Part shown: positions 1-9,104 of the stretch, piece after piece | Numbering within the stretch: the first letter of the stretch is position 1 | How the letters are laid out: the number at the start of each line of letters is the position of its first letter | Assembly: GCA_007858575.1 (NCBI GenBank) | Contig: CP042279.1 | Span: forward strand, 5,272,501 to 5,336,500 | From: Streptomyces sp. WAC08241 | GTDB taxonomy: Bacteria; Actinomycetota; Actinomycetes; Streptomycetales; Streptomycetaceae | Length of the DNA: 64,000 nt | Reading direction: 5' to 3' | Program-made: the position numbers and the translations under genes | Notes under the pieces: model-generated | What the model was told of the DNA's origin: nothing | The model's input: only the letters and a program-made list of their open reading frames with translations | The model's database searches: none

Positions 1-2316
1 CGAACCGACGAGCACCAGCAGGCGCTTTCTCCTGGCGCTCCCGATCAGGTTCAGCTCCTGTTCGAAGTCGCTCTGGAGCTGGTCTCCCCGGGGTCGGGCG
101 AGGCCTTCGAGCATCAGCTCTAGGACCTTGGGCCGGCGGTCGGGCCGCATGCCGGACAGGTGGAGGGATTTCCCGTCAGGCCCCGGGATGAAGATCTTCC
201 GGAAGGAGGTGCGGCGCAGCGCGCCGCGTTCCTTGGGAGAGGACTTCAGAATGGCTTTGACCGGCGCCAGCACGTGGGCGCCCACCGCGGTGCCCGCCCA
301 GCTGGTCCCCGACATCAGGAGAACATTGGCCGGCGGGGCGCCGTCGAGCGAGGGCACCTCGTGCAGTGAGGTCAGCAGCGACCGTCCCACTCCGGCGCAG
401 CGGAAGAAGCGGAGCACGGCGCTGCCGGAGCCCGGTACGGCGTCCGGCTCCTCGGTGAGAAACTGGAACCCGAGGATGTTGCCCATCGGCGACTCCGGGA
501 CGAGGGGCCGTAGTCGAGCGGAGGCCGGCGGGACAGCTGGTTGTCCGTCGATTCCAGGTTGAGCGCGGCCTCCACCGTCGGCCACAGCTCGGTGAGGACG
601 TCGAGGCGCTGCTGGAGCACCCCGAGCAGCAGGGTGAACTCGAACCGCATGGTCTTGTCGAGGAGTTCGTCCGCGGAGGTGGGAGTGATCCCGGACAGTC
701 GCCGCAGCGCGGCTTCGGCCCTGGCACGGGTGCGGTCCTCGTCCAGGGTGTGCAGCAGGTCGTGGGCGAGGCCCACCAGCTCGGCCAGTTCGGAGGACTC
801 GGGATGGACGCCCCCGAGGGGCTCGTCGCGGAAGGCGTCCAGCACCTCCATGACCGCGGCCCGGCGTGCGTCGTCCGGGTCCGCCGGCTCCTCGTCCTCT
901 CCGGTGCCGTGGGCATCGAGGTCGTCCGGGTCGTCCTCCTCGGAATGTTCTTCCTCGAATTCGTCGTCCGTCTCGTCGTCGGGCTCGTCCTGGGCGTTCT
1001 GGCCGTCGAGGGCGGAACGGTCCCGGAACCAGTCCTCGACCAGCTTCTGCTGCAGGGTCCAAGTGCTGAAGTAGTCGGCCTGCACCCAGGCACGGAGCCT
1101 GGGGTGGCGCATCAGCATCGAGTACAGCCGGTTGGTGGCGGCGATCGACGCGGTCAGGGCGGAGGACCAGCGGTCCACGTCCGCGTCCGACAGTTGCAGG
1201 CGCCCGTTCCGGGCGAACTCATCGGTCGTGTGGGCCTGCAGTTCGTCGAGCCAGGAGTCCGGGGACCGTCCGACGAGAGTGGCGGAGGGCACGAACATCG
1301 AGTCGAGCTGCATCTGTACGCGATCGGCCTCGTCCACGATGATCAGGTCGCTCCGAACGCACGCGATCTCCAGGAACCGGGCCCGCTCCCGGTTCTGGTG
1401 CCGGGGACCAGTCCGTAGAGGAGGCTGGCGGGGTTGGCCACCCAGATGTCCGCGTCGACCAGGTCGTGGGCGCCGCGTTGCCGGGGGCACCCCGACCACA
1501 GGGGGCAGCCGTGCCCGGTGTCCGACCGGCCGGTGCCCGTCTCGCCGGGCCCGTCGGCGGTCGGTCCGGCCGGTGGTTCCGGGGTCGGCGCGTCCGTCCC
1601 GGCCGGCTCCGGCACGGCCATTCGCGGGTCCGCCGGGTACAGGCGGGTGCAGGGCGATTCGAGGATGTCCAGGGGCTGGTGTGCCTCGGTGCCACGCAGG
1701 GCGTCGAGCGGGCAGGCGGTGCTCAGATAGGTGAAGTGCCTGGCCTCGTGGCCGAGCAGGGACGTCGCGCCGCCGCCCGCGAGCCTGCGGTGCATGCGCT
1801 GGGTGTTCCGGGCCCGGGTGGAGGACCCCAGCACGGGGGCGACCTTCAGTTCCAGCGCGCCGAAGAGGGCCACCAGCGTCAGCTGTTCGGCGACGTCCCC
1901 CACGACGATGGTCACCTTCCGCCCTTGCCGGACGGCCTGGACGGTGAGCACGTCCCGCAGCGTGCTCTTGCCGGCGCCGACCATGCCCACCAAGTGGAAG
2001 AGGCCGGCGACGGACAGCTTCCGGCTCGGCCGGTAGGCCGTTCCTTCGGAATCGAGCATGTCCAGTTCGACTCGCTGCACTCGGTTGTGCCAGGTCTTGC
2101 GTGGGTCGGTGATCCCCAGCCTGTCGTCCATCCACGCGGCGGTCGCCAGCAGCTCGTCCCAGGTCGTCTCGATCGGAAGCCCCACGCCGGGAGGGCGCAG
2201 GAGGCCGTGCGGCCGGGCGACACCGACCGGGAGGTGTTCGGGCAGCCGGACGGAGGTGAGGAGCTTGCCCTGCGGGAAGCGGTAGGACCTTCCAAGCCCG
2301 GCGATTTTCAGTCGCT
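1..2316 (-). CDS. DinG/XPD-like Fe-S DNA helicase of a pPIWI-RE-type locus (partial)
   Basis: Superfamily 2 helicase, cut by the left edge. Seen in order: a Walker A motif GMVGAGKST (about 2000-1970), four spaced cysteines (STACPL, ESPCTR, GCPLWSGCP) followed by VANPASLL, then a Walker B/DEAD box LIIVDEADRV (about 1350), an acidic insert around 950-870, and ANVLLMSGTS (about 320) as the later SAT-like motif. The four-Cys patch between Walker A and the DEAD box, followed by an N-x-x-L-L segment, is the DinG/XPD signature. At least two frameshifts (about 1395 and 500) interrupt it. No ATG/GTG is seen between the upstream stop (2320) and the conserved region, so the start is unresolved. Established: DinG-type helicases accompany pPIWI-RE proteins in three-gene islands. 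Inference: this is that helicase; the PIWI gene may lie beyond position 1. Confidence 0.75.
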
Positions 2317-2319
2317 GCC

Positions 2320-2751
2320 TCAGATGGAAGGGGGAGCTTTAGTGAGGGCTCGTTCGTACGCTTTCCAGCGATCGGAGGCGATGGCCGGTTCGTGCCGTTG
2401 GGCAGGCGCGTCGTGGTCGCTGATCAGGTAGCCGCGCACCTCGGTGGGGAAGGATGCGTACTGCCGCAGCGCGCGTTCCCAGGTGCGGGGGCGCCGAAGC
2501 ATCCACAGCAGGTGCCGTGCGACCCGGAGCATCCTCTCCCGCTCCGGTGTCCTGTCCCCGACCAAGGCGAAGGGATAACCTCCGAGGACCGTCCACGCGG
2601 CGCGGCCGGCTCGCCGGGGCAGAGGCGTTCCAGCAGGTAGAGCCCCAGCTCCACACGGAAGAGGCGGGTCGCTCGGATCGGGCCGCGGTCCTTGGGCCAG
2701 GCGGCGCGGACGCGGGGAGAGCTCGGCGAACCAGAAGCTGCGGTCACGCAT
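2320..2751 (-). CDS. small protein of pPIWI-RE-type island (possible domain Y)
   Basis: About 143 residues after correcting two frameshifts, starting MRDRSFWFAELSP and ending YERALTKAPPSI. Its ATG overlaps the stop of the upstream restriction-endonuclease-related gene (TGATG at 2753-2749), so the two are translationally coupled. Visible features are Arg- and Trp-rich: MLRVARHLLWMLRRPRTWE and FPTEVRGYLISDHD. No catalytic motif is visible. From memory of the family, the C-terminal half resembles the small 'pPIWI_RE_Y' proteins that sit beside the DinG helicase; this is unverified. The helicase reading frame begins directly downstream, suggesting one operon. Confidence 0.6.
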   Translation of the reverse strand: MRDRSFWFAELSPRPRRLAQGPRPDPSDPPLPCGAGALPAGTPLPRRAGRAAWTVLGGYPFALVGDRTPERERMLRVARHLLWMLRRPRTWERALRQYASFPTEVRGYLISDHDAPAQRHEPAIASDRWKAYERALTKAPPSI

Positions 2752-3943
2752 CAGAACAGTCCCTCCGGTGCTTCCCCGGGCGCGGCCGGGTTGATGTCCT
2801 CGTACGGGCGGCCGGCGGCCACGAGTCGCCGCGCGGTGCGGAGCAGTTCCCGGTCGGTCACGAGTTCCGGCGACGCGGACGGCCGGTAGCGTTCGAAGAC
2901 CGCCCGGAAGTCGGGGTGATCGCGGAGCCTGCCGGCCGGTATCACCCACAGGCAGCGGTCGTACGGAGGGTCGGGCGGCGGCGGGGCGGCCCGGCGTCCC
3001 AGCAGTGCCGGGCTCGTCCAGTCCTTGCAGTCGACGGCCAGGGTCGGGCCGCTGGGGAACCGGACACGCATGCCGTACGCGCCGAAGCCGGGCCACAGTT
3101 CGACCTCCGCCCCGATATCCGTCAGTTGGTCGGCCAGCCGCTTCTCCATGAGGCCGGGCGCCGACACCCACCGGCGCAGCGGCCTGATCAGCAACTGGAC
3201 TCCGCCGCCTTCGTCGGCCCGGTACTCGCGCCCGCGTCGAACGGTGCCGGCCTCGTGGCACTGCCGCTGCTCGCACCACAGTCCGCCCCCGGTCGTGGGG
3301 TGCAGCAGGCCGTGGCAGCGCTTGCAGGAGACGTAGCTGCGCCGTTCCCGGTCGAGGTGGCCGGCCGGTGCCGGCTGGTAGACGTCGTACAGCAGGTCGC
3401 CGAGCGAACCCAGGTCGCTGCCCGCCGCCGCGGGGAGGGTGGCCAGTTCACGGTGGGTCAATACGGGACGCCGCACCAGCAGGAGGCGAAAGGCCCGGTA
3501 CGCCTCCGGGTACTTCTCCTCGCGGCAGCGCTGGGCCACGACGCTCATGTGGTGCTGCCCGGAGTACCGGGCTGCGGAGTCCTCCGCGTCCACGGCCCAT
3601 TCGTAGCAGAGCTGGGTCGGCTGGCGGGTGACCTCGTCGAGGAGCCGGGCCTCCGGAGGCACCACGTCCGGCGGCAGTGTGACGGGCCACTGGTCGAGTG
3701 GGCGGCGCGCCGCCCACTCGACCAGTTCGGGAAGGCTCTCCGGGGGCGTGCCTTGAGCAGCAAGCAGGTGAGGACCGTGGCGTTCAGGGCCCGCTGCGCC
3801 TCCTCGGGGTACGGCACGGCGGACGCCGTCCCCGGATCGCCAGCCTCGCCGAGGCGGACCATGGCGGTGGCGACGCTCCGGAGCAGGAGTACGCCGTCCG
3901 CCTCCGACCATCGGGCCGTGCGGACTGTCCGGTCGGGGTTCAT
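2751..3943 (-). CDS. restriction-endonuclease-related protein (pPIWI-RE-associated REase)
   Basis: About 397 residues with one frameshift near 3745. The ATG at 3943 lies one base after the stop of the upstream RecB-like gene (TGAGATG), so the pair is coupled. Order of features: an N-terminal helical part (SVATAMVRLGEAG, PYPEEAQRALNATVL), ELVEWAARRPLDQWP, PTQLCYEWAVDAED, a zinc ribbon with paired cysteines CKRCHGLL and LWCEQRQCHE, VQLLIRPLRRW, then a nuclease-like core VELWPGF, RVRFPSGPTLAVDCKDWTS. The D-x-K in AVDCKDW fits the PD-(D/E)xK active site. I recognise this layout from the REase family linked to pPIWI-RE proteins. The likely role is cleavage of invading DNA with the neighbouring helicase; activity is inferred. 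Confidence 0.72.
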
Positions 3944-3944
3944 C

Positions 3945-5669
3945 TCAGCCTTTCGTCGGGTCGGGAAGGTCGGGGCGGCACCAGACGGACATCTCGCAGG
4001 CCCGGCAGTGGGGGCCCGGACGGGCGACCGCGGTGGTGTCCGCGTGCCAGTCGGAGGCCAGGGACCGCACGACCCGGCGTGCCGAGGCGCGGATCTCGGC
4101 GTCGAAGGGGTCGATGACGGTGAGCCGGGCGCCACGCGGACCGAGGACCTCCAGCTCCACCCGCGCGGCGGAGACGTCCTCGCCGACTACCGGGCTGGTG
4201 CTGAGCAGGACGGCGAGCGCGAGTTGCGGCCTTTCGCGCAGGACGTCGGTCTCCGGCGGAGGGTCTCGCCGGGCGTCCGTCTTCGTCTCCCGGTAGACCC
4301 AGGAGGAACCGTCGAGGTAGAGCGTGTCGGTCTTGGCGAGCACCACCACGTCGGCCTCGGTGTCGTGCACCACAAGGATGCGTTCGTGGACCAGCTCGCT
4401 GACGGTGGAGAGCCCGTACGGGCAGTGGCGGGCGTGCGCTGCGATCATCCGCGCGCCGAGGTCCGCCTGGTCGGGCGGGACCGTCCAGCGCCCCGCTGAC
4501 CAAGTGGTCCGGCCGTCGGGGGCGTCGTCGGGGCGGCAGGCGAGTCCGGGGTGGGCCTCGTGGCGCTGCTGGATCCAGGCGTGCACGGCGTGGCCGCGGA
4601 CGACGTGCGGGGTGAGGGCACGGGCCTCGGGGTCCGGCAGTCGGAGCCGGCGCAGCCGCTCCCTGGCGGGGCAGCTCTCGTCGCGGTCCGGGCGGCCGAC
4701 GTACGAGCGCCCGTTGGTGACCGACCACGTACGGCGCGGCCGGTTCCGCTCCTCAATGCCCAAGAGGCCGCCGAGACGGGGCAGGGCAGGGCAGCTGGGC
4801 GCGTATTTGCAGTCCTCGCAGTCGTGGCCGGGGAGGAAGGTGCCGGCGGAGACGGCGGCGGTCAGCCTCGGAAGGCCGTGGACGGCGTAGCGCCGGGCCA
4901 CGTCCTCGGGACCTTCGGAGAGCACCTCGCGCCGTTCCCCGTCGAGGCAGCTCACCTCGGTGATCCTCACCTCCTCGGGCTTTCGCAGGGCCGCTTCGCC
5001 GACGTCCCGTACGGGTCGGGCCGCGTCGCTCCAGTGGAAGCGGTCCGGTAATCGGTGCGGCTCACCGAAGGCCACGACCTGCGCGGCCGCCGCGAGGTCG
5101 GCCCGTTCGGCGTGTCCGACGCGCTCTGCGGCTTCCCGGTCCGGCCCGCTCAGTCCCCTGGCGACCGGTACGCGCAGTTCGCGCAGCCGGCCGTCTGCCG
5201 AGGCGTACGGGCGGCCCCAGACGCACTGTTCGTAGCGCCGCGCACCGCGTCCGTCGGGTTTTCTTGAGCCGGGTGACGAGCACCCAGGAGTAGGGGACCG
5301 GCCGCAGGTCCGGGGGCTGTTCTCCAGGTAACGGTCGAGGGCGGAGCGGGTCCAGGAGGCGAGTCCCGGATCGGCCCGGGGGCGCTCCCGGGTGGCCGCC
5401 AGGGCCCTCCGGAGGGCTTCCTCGGGGTCGACGTCCTCGTACTCGATCAGGTCGAGCGCCTCCCCGAGGGGCCCGAGGTTGAAGCCCTCCCGAGCGTCGG
5501 CCTTGTACGCGGGAAGCGGGCCCGGAGCCAGCCTGATTCCGGTCCGGGCCTTCAGCGCCCCTTTGTAGGAGCAGCTGCCATGGGCGTTCGGGCGGAGGAA
5601 GGATCCCGCGAACACGCGGATCAGTCCGCTGGTCCACGTGCTCTCACGGGGTGGCGTCCATGCAGGCAT
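3945..5669 (-). CDS. RecB/Cas4-like PD-(D/E)xK nuclease with Fe-S cysteine clusters
   Basis: About 574 residues. The start ATG at 5669 has a GGAG ribosome site six bases upstream. Nuclease motifs are visible: VVVLAKTDTLYLDG then VYRETKTDA (D...ExK), followed by RPQLALAV as the Q-type motif of RecB/Cas4 nucleases. Two cysteine groups flank the core, CEDCKYAPSC in the middle and CRACEMSVWC at the C-terminus, matching the Fe-S cluster of AddB/Cas4-type enzymes. Two compensating frameshifts occur near 5310-5260. It is the first gene of the minus-strand cluster and is coupled to the restriction-endonuclease-related gene. Probable role: exonuclease or end-processing nuclease in the same defence module. 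Confidence 0.75.
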   Translation of the reverse strand: MPAWTPPRESTWTSGLIRVFAGSFLRPNAHGSCSYKGALKARTGIRLAPGPLPAYKADAREGFNLGPLGEALDLIEYEDVDPEEALRRALAATRERPRADPGLASWTRSALDRYLENSPRTCGRSPTPGCSSPGSRKPDGRGARRYEQCVWGRPYASADGRLRELRVPVARGLSGPDREAAERVGHAERADLAAAAQVVAFGEPHRLPDRFHWSDAARPVRDVGEAALRKPEEVRITEVSCLDGERREVLSEGPEDVARRYAVHGLPRLTAAVSAGTFLPGHDCEDCKYAPSCPALPRLGGLLGIEERNRPRRTWSVTNGRSYVGRPDRDESCPARERLRRLRLPDPEARALTPHVVRGHAVHAWIQQRHEAHPGLACRPDDAPDGRTTWSAGRWTVPPDQADLGARMIAAHARHCPYGLSTVSELVHERILVVHDTEADVVVLAKTDTLYLDGSSWVYRETKTDARRDPPPETDVLRERPQLALAVLLSTSPVVGEDVSAARVELEVLGPRGARLTVIDPFDAEIRASARRVVRSLASDWHADTTAVARPGPHCRACEMSVWCRPDLPDPTKG

Positions 5670-5752
5670 GCGATCTCCAGGACATCGACCTTGACGGGTT
5701 CCTCATGGGAGCATTTTCTTGTGAAAGGAGTCAACACACTCTTTCGAGTGAT

Positions 5753-5780
5753 TTGAATCAACGCGCACGAGAGTTATGAT
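5753..5780 (+). promoter_or_regulatory. sigma-70-like promoter of methylase gene
   Basis: TTGAAT (5753-5758) and TATGAT (5775-5780) are separated by 16 bases, about 32 bases before the methylase ATG. They lie in the AT-rich divergent gap between the RecB-like and methylase genes. A short inverted repeat, CACTC-TTTC-GAGTG, sits just upstream (about 5736-5749) and could be an operator shared by both directions. Confidence 0.5.
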
Positions 5781-5811
5781 CCTCGATATGCGGCCTGCGA
5801 GGAGGTTCACC

Positions 5812-7790
5812 ATGACGAACGGAGCAACGGTCACCGCGACCGAGATCGCCCGTATCGCCGGGGTCGGGCCGGCGGCGGTGAGTAACTGGCGCCGGAGGTA
5901 CGCGGAGTTTCCCACTCCTGTGGGCGGTACGGCGGCGAGTCCGCAGTTCTCCCTGCCGGAAGTGGTGGATTGGCTCGAAGCCCACGGTCGGCCGGTGCAT
6001 CTCTCGCCGGTCGACGAGGTGTGGCGGGCCATGAACGCCCTGCGGGACCCGGGACGGCCCGGCGGAATACTTGCCGCGGTCGGGTTCCGCCTGCTCGGCG
6101 AGGAGCCGCCCCGGCACTCCGGCCGGACGGAGGCGGACGCCGGCGGCCTGCCTATGGACCTGGGCGTCCATGTCGACGCGCTCGGAGACCGGCTCGGCGC
6201 GGCCGAGGCGTTCGAAGCGCTGCTCAGCCGCTGGACGGAGGCGCACGCCCGCCAGGTGGAGGTGACCCCGCCCCGGTGGCGTCACTGATGTGCGCCCTGT
6301 CCGGCTCCGTGGACGGCACGGCTCCCGACTCCGTGCTGGATCCCGCGTGCGGAACGGGCGGACTCCTGCTCCAGGCCGCGGAGAACGGCGCCGTCTCCCT
6401 GCTCGGTCAGGAGGTCCAGCCCGACCTCGCCGAGGTCGCGGATGTGCGACTGCGGCTCCACGGGCACCATGACGTCACCGTGGCCACGGGTGACTCCCTC
6501 CTGGAGGACGCCCACGACGCCGCACGGGTGCGGAGCGTCGTCTGCAACCTTCCGTTCGGCCAGCGGGACTGGGGCCGCTCGAAGCTGGGGTACGACACCC
6601 GGTGGACCTACGGTCTGCCCCCGAAGGGGGAGCCCGAACTCGCTTGGGTCCAGCATGCCCTGGCCCATCTGGACGACGGCGGCAGCGCGGTCTTCCTGAT
6701 GCCCGCAGCGGCAGCGGCCAGGCCCTCGGGTCGCCGCATCCGGGCCGAACTGGTGCGGCGCGGGCGCTGCGCGCGGTCGTGGCTCTGCCGTCCGGCTCCG
6801 CCTCCACCCACTCCCTGGGAACCCATCTCTGGATCACCCGGCCGAGCAACGAGCCGTCCTCCCCGACGTACTCTTCGTCGATGCCGAACCGCTGGTCGAA
6901 GCGGCTCTGGAGAACCGTGCCGCCGGCACGGACTGGAAGGCCGTACACACCGCCGTGACCGATGCGTGGCGGCGCTTCCGGACGGGAGCGGAGCTCGACC
7001 CGGCCGTCTCCAGTGCAGTCCCCGTCATCGAACTCCTCGACCAGGAAGTGGACATCACCCCCGCGCGCCACGTCCGCACGGACCCCGGTGAGACCTTCGA
7101 TCCGGCACAACTGGAGGAGGACCGGACCCGCTGGCGTCGGACGCTGGCCGGGTTGACGGATGTCCTCCCCACGGTGAGGGAGGTCCCGGCGGCCGACCCG
7201 CAGGTGCTCGTCTCGCTGGAGGACCTAACCCGTTCCGGTGCCCTGCGGATGTGGCGCGGCTCCTCCGCCAGGGAAGCACCCGACGGGGTGGAAGCGCGGG
7301 TCCCGCTCCTCGGCCTGGTCGACGGGCAGTCCCGCACGCCGCCGGGCCGCTGGACGTACGCCACCGAGACCGAGCGCATCCGCGAGGGGGACGTCCTGGT
7401 GTTCGCCGGCTCACCGCAGGGCGCGCGTCCTGCGGATCCGCAGGAGTACGGTGCCGCGGCCGGCCAGAGCATCACCGTCCTGCGTCCCGAACGGGATTTG
7501 CTGGACTCCTGGTTCCTGGCCGGAGCGCTGACCGGGGACCCGGGGTCGGGCGCTCCGGAAGCTCGACGGGAACCACCGGGCGGCCGAGCCGCCTTGATCC
7601 GGGGCGTGTCTTCCTCCCGGTCCGGGAACCGGCCGAGCAGCAACGGATCGGGCGGGCCTTCCGGGACATCGCACGGCTCGACGAACTTCTGGACGAGGCA
7701 GCCGAGCACGGTCGCCGCGTCGCCCGCCGCCTGGCGGACGCGCTGGCCGCCGGGCTGGCAGACCCGATCGACGACGACAGGCGGGGCTGA
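5812..7790 (+). CDS. N6-adenine DNA methylase with N-terminal HTH and C-terminal specificity-like region
   Basis: About 660 residues after frameshift correction (breaks near 6280, 6760 and 7560). The ATG at 5812 follows an AGGAGG site. The N-terminus is a helix-turn-helix: TEIARIAGVGPAAVSNWRRR. The methylase core has LDPACGTGGLLLQA (SAM motif I) and VVCNLPFGQRDWG, an NPPF-type motif IV in which L replaces the first P. The C-terminus (REPAEQQRIGRAFRDIARLD, then long helices) looks like a type I specificity subunit. This M plus half-S layout is common in Streptomyces orphan methylases. It probably marks self DNA at a specific site. It is transcribed away from the nuclease/helicase cluster and is followed 25 bases later by a protein kinase gene. 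Confidence 0.8.
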
Positions 7791-7815
7791 GGCGCCGTGG
7801 GAAGAGGCCGACGGC

Positions 7816-9091
7816 ATGTTTGAGATTCGGCAGGGCCACGTCCTGCACTCCCGTTACCGGCTCGACGGTCCCTTGCGCGCCGGTGGCATGGGGATGGTCT
7901 GGCGGGCGTACGACGTGAGGCTCAGTCGCGTGGTCGCGGTGAAGTTCGCGAACCCCGCCGCGGCCCTGACCTTCCAGGCCGGGACGAGATGCTGAAGCGC
8001 TTCCAGCAGGAGGCCGGGGTGGCGGCACGGTTCACGAACACCGGGGTGGCGTCGGTCTACGACTTCGGAGAGGAACACGGACACTTCTACCTCGTCATGG
8101 AACTCGTCCAGGGCTCGACCCTCGACGAACTGATGGACGAGTGCGGGCCGCTCGAACTCTCCGTGGCCGCCAGCATCATCGTGCCCATCTGCGCCGTCCT
8201 CGCGGCGGCCCATCGCGCGGGCATCGTGCACCGCGACCTGAAGCCCTCCAACGTAATGGTTTCCGAACAGGGCCACACCAAGGTCCTGGACTTCGGCATC
8301 GCCCGGGTAGAGGGCACCGCCGTCGACACCAGGCTCACCAGGACGGGAAGAAATCCGGGAAGTCCCGGCTACATGGCGCCCGAACAGTACGAGGGCAAAC
8401 AGGTCACCGGAAGGTCCGACCTCTACGCCCTGGGTTGCCTGCTGTACGAGATGCTCGCGGGTCGCCCGGTCTTCCCGCAGGACGACGAGTTCGCGCTCCT
8501 CCACATGCACACCACCGTCCCCCCGACGCGCTGGGCGGGTTGCGCGAGGGGCTGCCAGAAGCGGTACTGGACCTCGTCGACCGGCTGCTCGCCAAGGACC
8601 CGGCGGACCGCCCCGCCAGCACGGACGAGGTCAACAAGATCCTCCGTGTGCACCTGCCCGCCAACGGTGACGACCCACCGGACGACCACGTCTTCCCTGA
8701 CCCTACCCGTCCCTTCCGTCTGCCGTTCGCACCCGAGGACGTGCCGCTGACCGGCCCTCGGGTGGAGCTGCCCGGTACCGTTTCCCGCACGTACCGGCCG
8801 AGGGCCGACGCCAAGGACCTCCACCACGAGGTGCGACGCCTGCTCGGGACGGAGCCGGCAAAGGCGGTCGACCTGCTCAGGGAGCGCCTGCCGGACCTGG
8901 CGGAGCAGTACGGCCTGCGCGCCCACGAAGTGCTGGACCTCCGCTTCGATCTGGCCGAGGCCCTGCTCGCCCAGGTCGACCGCGAGGCGGCCAGAGACCT
9001 CTACACGGCGATCCGGCAGGACACCGCCGATGTGGACGGGCTGGAGATGTACCGGACCCGAGCGGAGGAGGGCATCGCCCGCTGCGGCTGA
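7816..9091 (+). CDS. Ser/Thr protein kinase with C-terminal TPR-like region
   Basis: About 425 residues with frameshifts near 7982 and 8528. All Hanks motifs are present: glycine loop LRAGGMGMVW, lysine in VVAVKFA, catalytic HRDLKPSNVMV, DFGIAR, and SPGYMAPEQY in the activation segment. After the kinase domain comes a Pro-rich linker and a helical tail with repeated RDLYTAIR- and LRERLPDLAEQYG-like segments, suggesting TPR-type protein contacts. No transmembrane helix is seen, so it is probably cytoplasmic. Position right after the methylase suggests co-transcription. Kinases do occur in phage-defence systems (for example PglW), but this one is much shorter and lacks PglW features. Confidence 0.85.
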
Positions 9092-9104
9092 CGGGGTCGG
9101 GCGG

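Noticed and set aside
372..2135. Long continuous frame reading as a single 587-residue protein
   Set aside because: Only its middle part (about 1390-500) has helicase motifs; both ends are out of the true frame because of indels.
2454..4499. 681-codon plus-strand frame
   Set aside because: Antisense shadow of the REase and RecB-like genes; Arg/Gly/Ala-rich with no motif, typical of high-GC opposite-strand frames.
3945..5669. CRISPR Cas4
   Set aside because: Nuclease and cysteine motifs are Cas4-like, but the protein is about three times too long and no cas1, cas2 or array is present; a RecB-family nuclease is safer.
7816..9091. PglW kinase of a Pgl/BREX type 2 system
   Set aside because: Far shorter than PglW, and no PglZ, PglY or PglX-size methylase is nearby.
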